Source: Eudorina sp. 2006-703-Eu-15 (lineage: Eukaryota; Chlorophyta; Chlorophyceae; Chlamydomonadales; Volvocaceae). Taken from it: a DNA stretch of 64,000 nt. Below are positions 63,812-64,000 of the stretch, piece after piece. The translations under genes were made by a program, and so were the position numbers. Within the stretch, counting starts at the first letter, position 1, and each line of letters begins with the position of its first letter. The DNA lies in contig BDSI01000066.1 of assembly GCA_003117195.1 (NCBI GenBank), positions 248,001 to 312,000 on the forward strand. Direction: 5' to 3'. A model generated the notes under the pieces. It was not told the DNA's origin, made no database searches, and was given only the letters and a program-made list of their open reading frames with translations.

Positions 63812-64000
63812 CACCCACTCAATCCTCTCTGGCGCGTCGACGCACCGCAGGAGGCGACCTGCTCCCCCTTGCAGGCCAACCCGTCTCCGCCGTACGGCTG
63901 CGCCCGCCGGGGCGGGCGGCACGACGGTACTCCCCACCTGACCCCGGCCCCGCCCGGCCCCCCTGATGCCACCCCTCCCCCCCTTGCCACCTTGAAACCG

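Larger units (their letters stand above)
63555..64000 (-). other. Upstream intron sequence of the coiled-coil gene
   Basis: The first resolved exon starts at 63554 in phase 2, so at least one more exon lies to the right (upstream on the minus strand). The stretch contains the 13-bp repeat and a short CCGCACT repeat. No exon could be assigned here with confidence. Confidence 0.45.

Overview
This is nuclear DNA from a chlorophyte green alga, most likely a volvocine/chlamydomonadalean species. The signs are GC-rich coding DNA, many short GT..AG introns after CAG, long Ala/Gly/Gln runs in proteins, many microsatellites, TGTAA polyadenylation motifs, and plant or algal gene families: a NYC1-type chlorophyll b reductase, a plant-type receptor-like kinase domain, LSD1 zinc fingers, a type I metacaspase, RAB5 and golgin-84. 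Gene models were built by hand by joining open segments that match known families. Every stated junction keeps a consistent reading phase. No transcript data were available.

Layout, left to right. 1-4091 (+): C-terminal part of a TFIIIC largest-subunit-like protein. 5956-8202 (-): YtqB-type SAM methyltransferase, 5 exons. 10123-11030: a 45-bp minisatellite next to a broken non-LTR reverse transcriptase. 12478-15837 (+): small kinase, 6 exons. 16497-22619 (+): a phage/DIRS-type Dam-like DNA adenine methyltransferase fold. It has an N-terminal helical domain, a changed catalytic motif, and about 1,200 residues of Gln/Ala/Gly-rich sequence inserted in the fold. 26366-29397 (+): NYC1-like reductase, 5 exons. 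33560-38886 (-): large mid-SUN membrane protein. 39215-40335 (+): three-finger LSD1-like protein. 42182-43207 (-): RAB5. 44809-48748 (-): type I metacaspase. 49024-54592 (+): golgin-84-like coiled-coil membrane protein. 56651 to beyond 64000 (-): an unidentified coiled-coil protein, at least 10 exons.

The genes do not form an operon-like system. Two themes are worth noting. From 33.5 to 54.6 kb, endomembrane genes (SUN, RAB5, golgin) are mixed with two cell-death regulators (LSD1-like and metacaspase) whose Arabidopsis counterparts interact physically. Two divergent pairs there (SUN/LSD1-like and metacaspase/golgin) have start codons only about 330 and 275 bp apart. The most unusual gene is the Dam-like protein at 16.5-22.6 kb: it keeps the fold but the NPPY catalytic motif reads FPPV, so it may be a non-enzymatic DNA-associated protein.

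The gene-poor stretches (4.1-5.9, 8.2-12.4, 22.6-26.3, 29.4-33.5, 40.3-42.2, 43.2-44.8 and 54.6-56.6 kb) contain microsatellites, minisatellites and long chance reading frames caused by high GC. No gene could be supported there.
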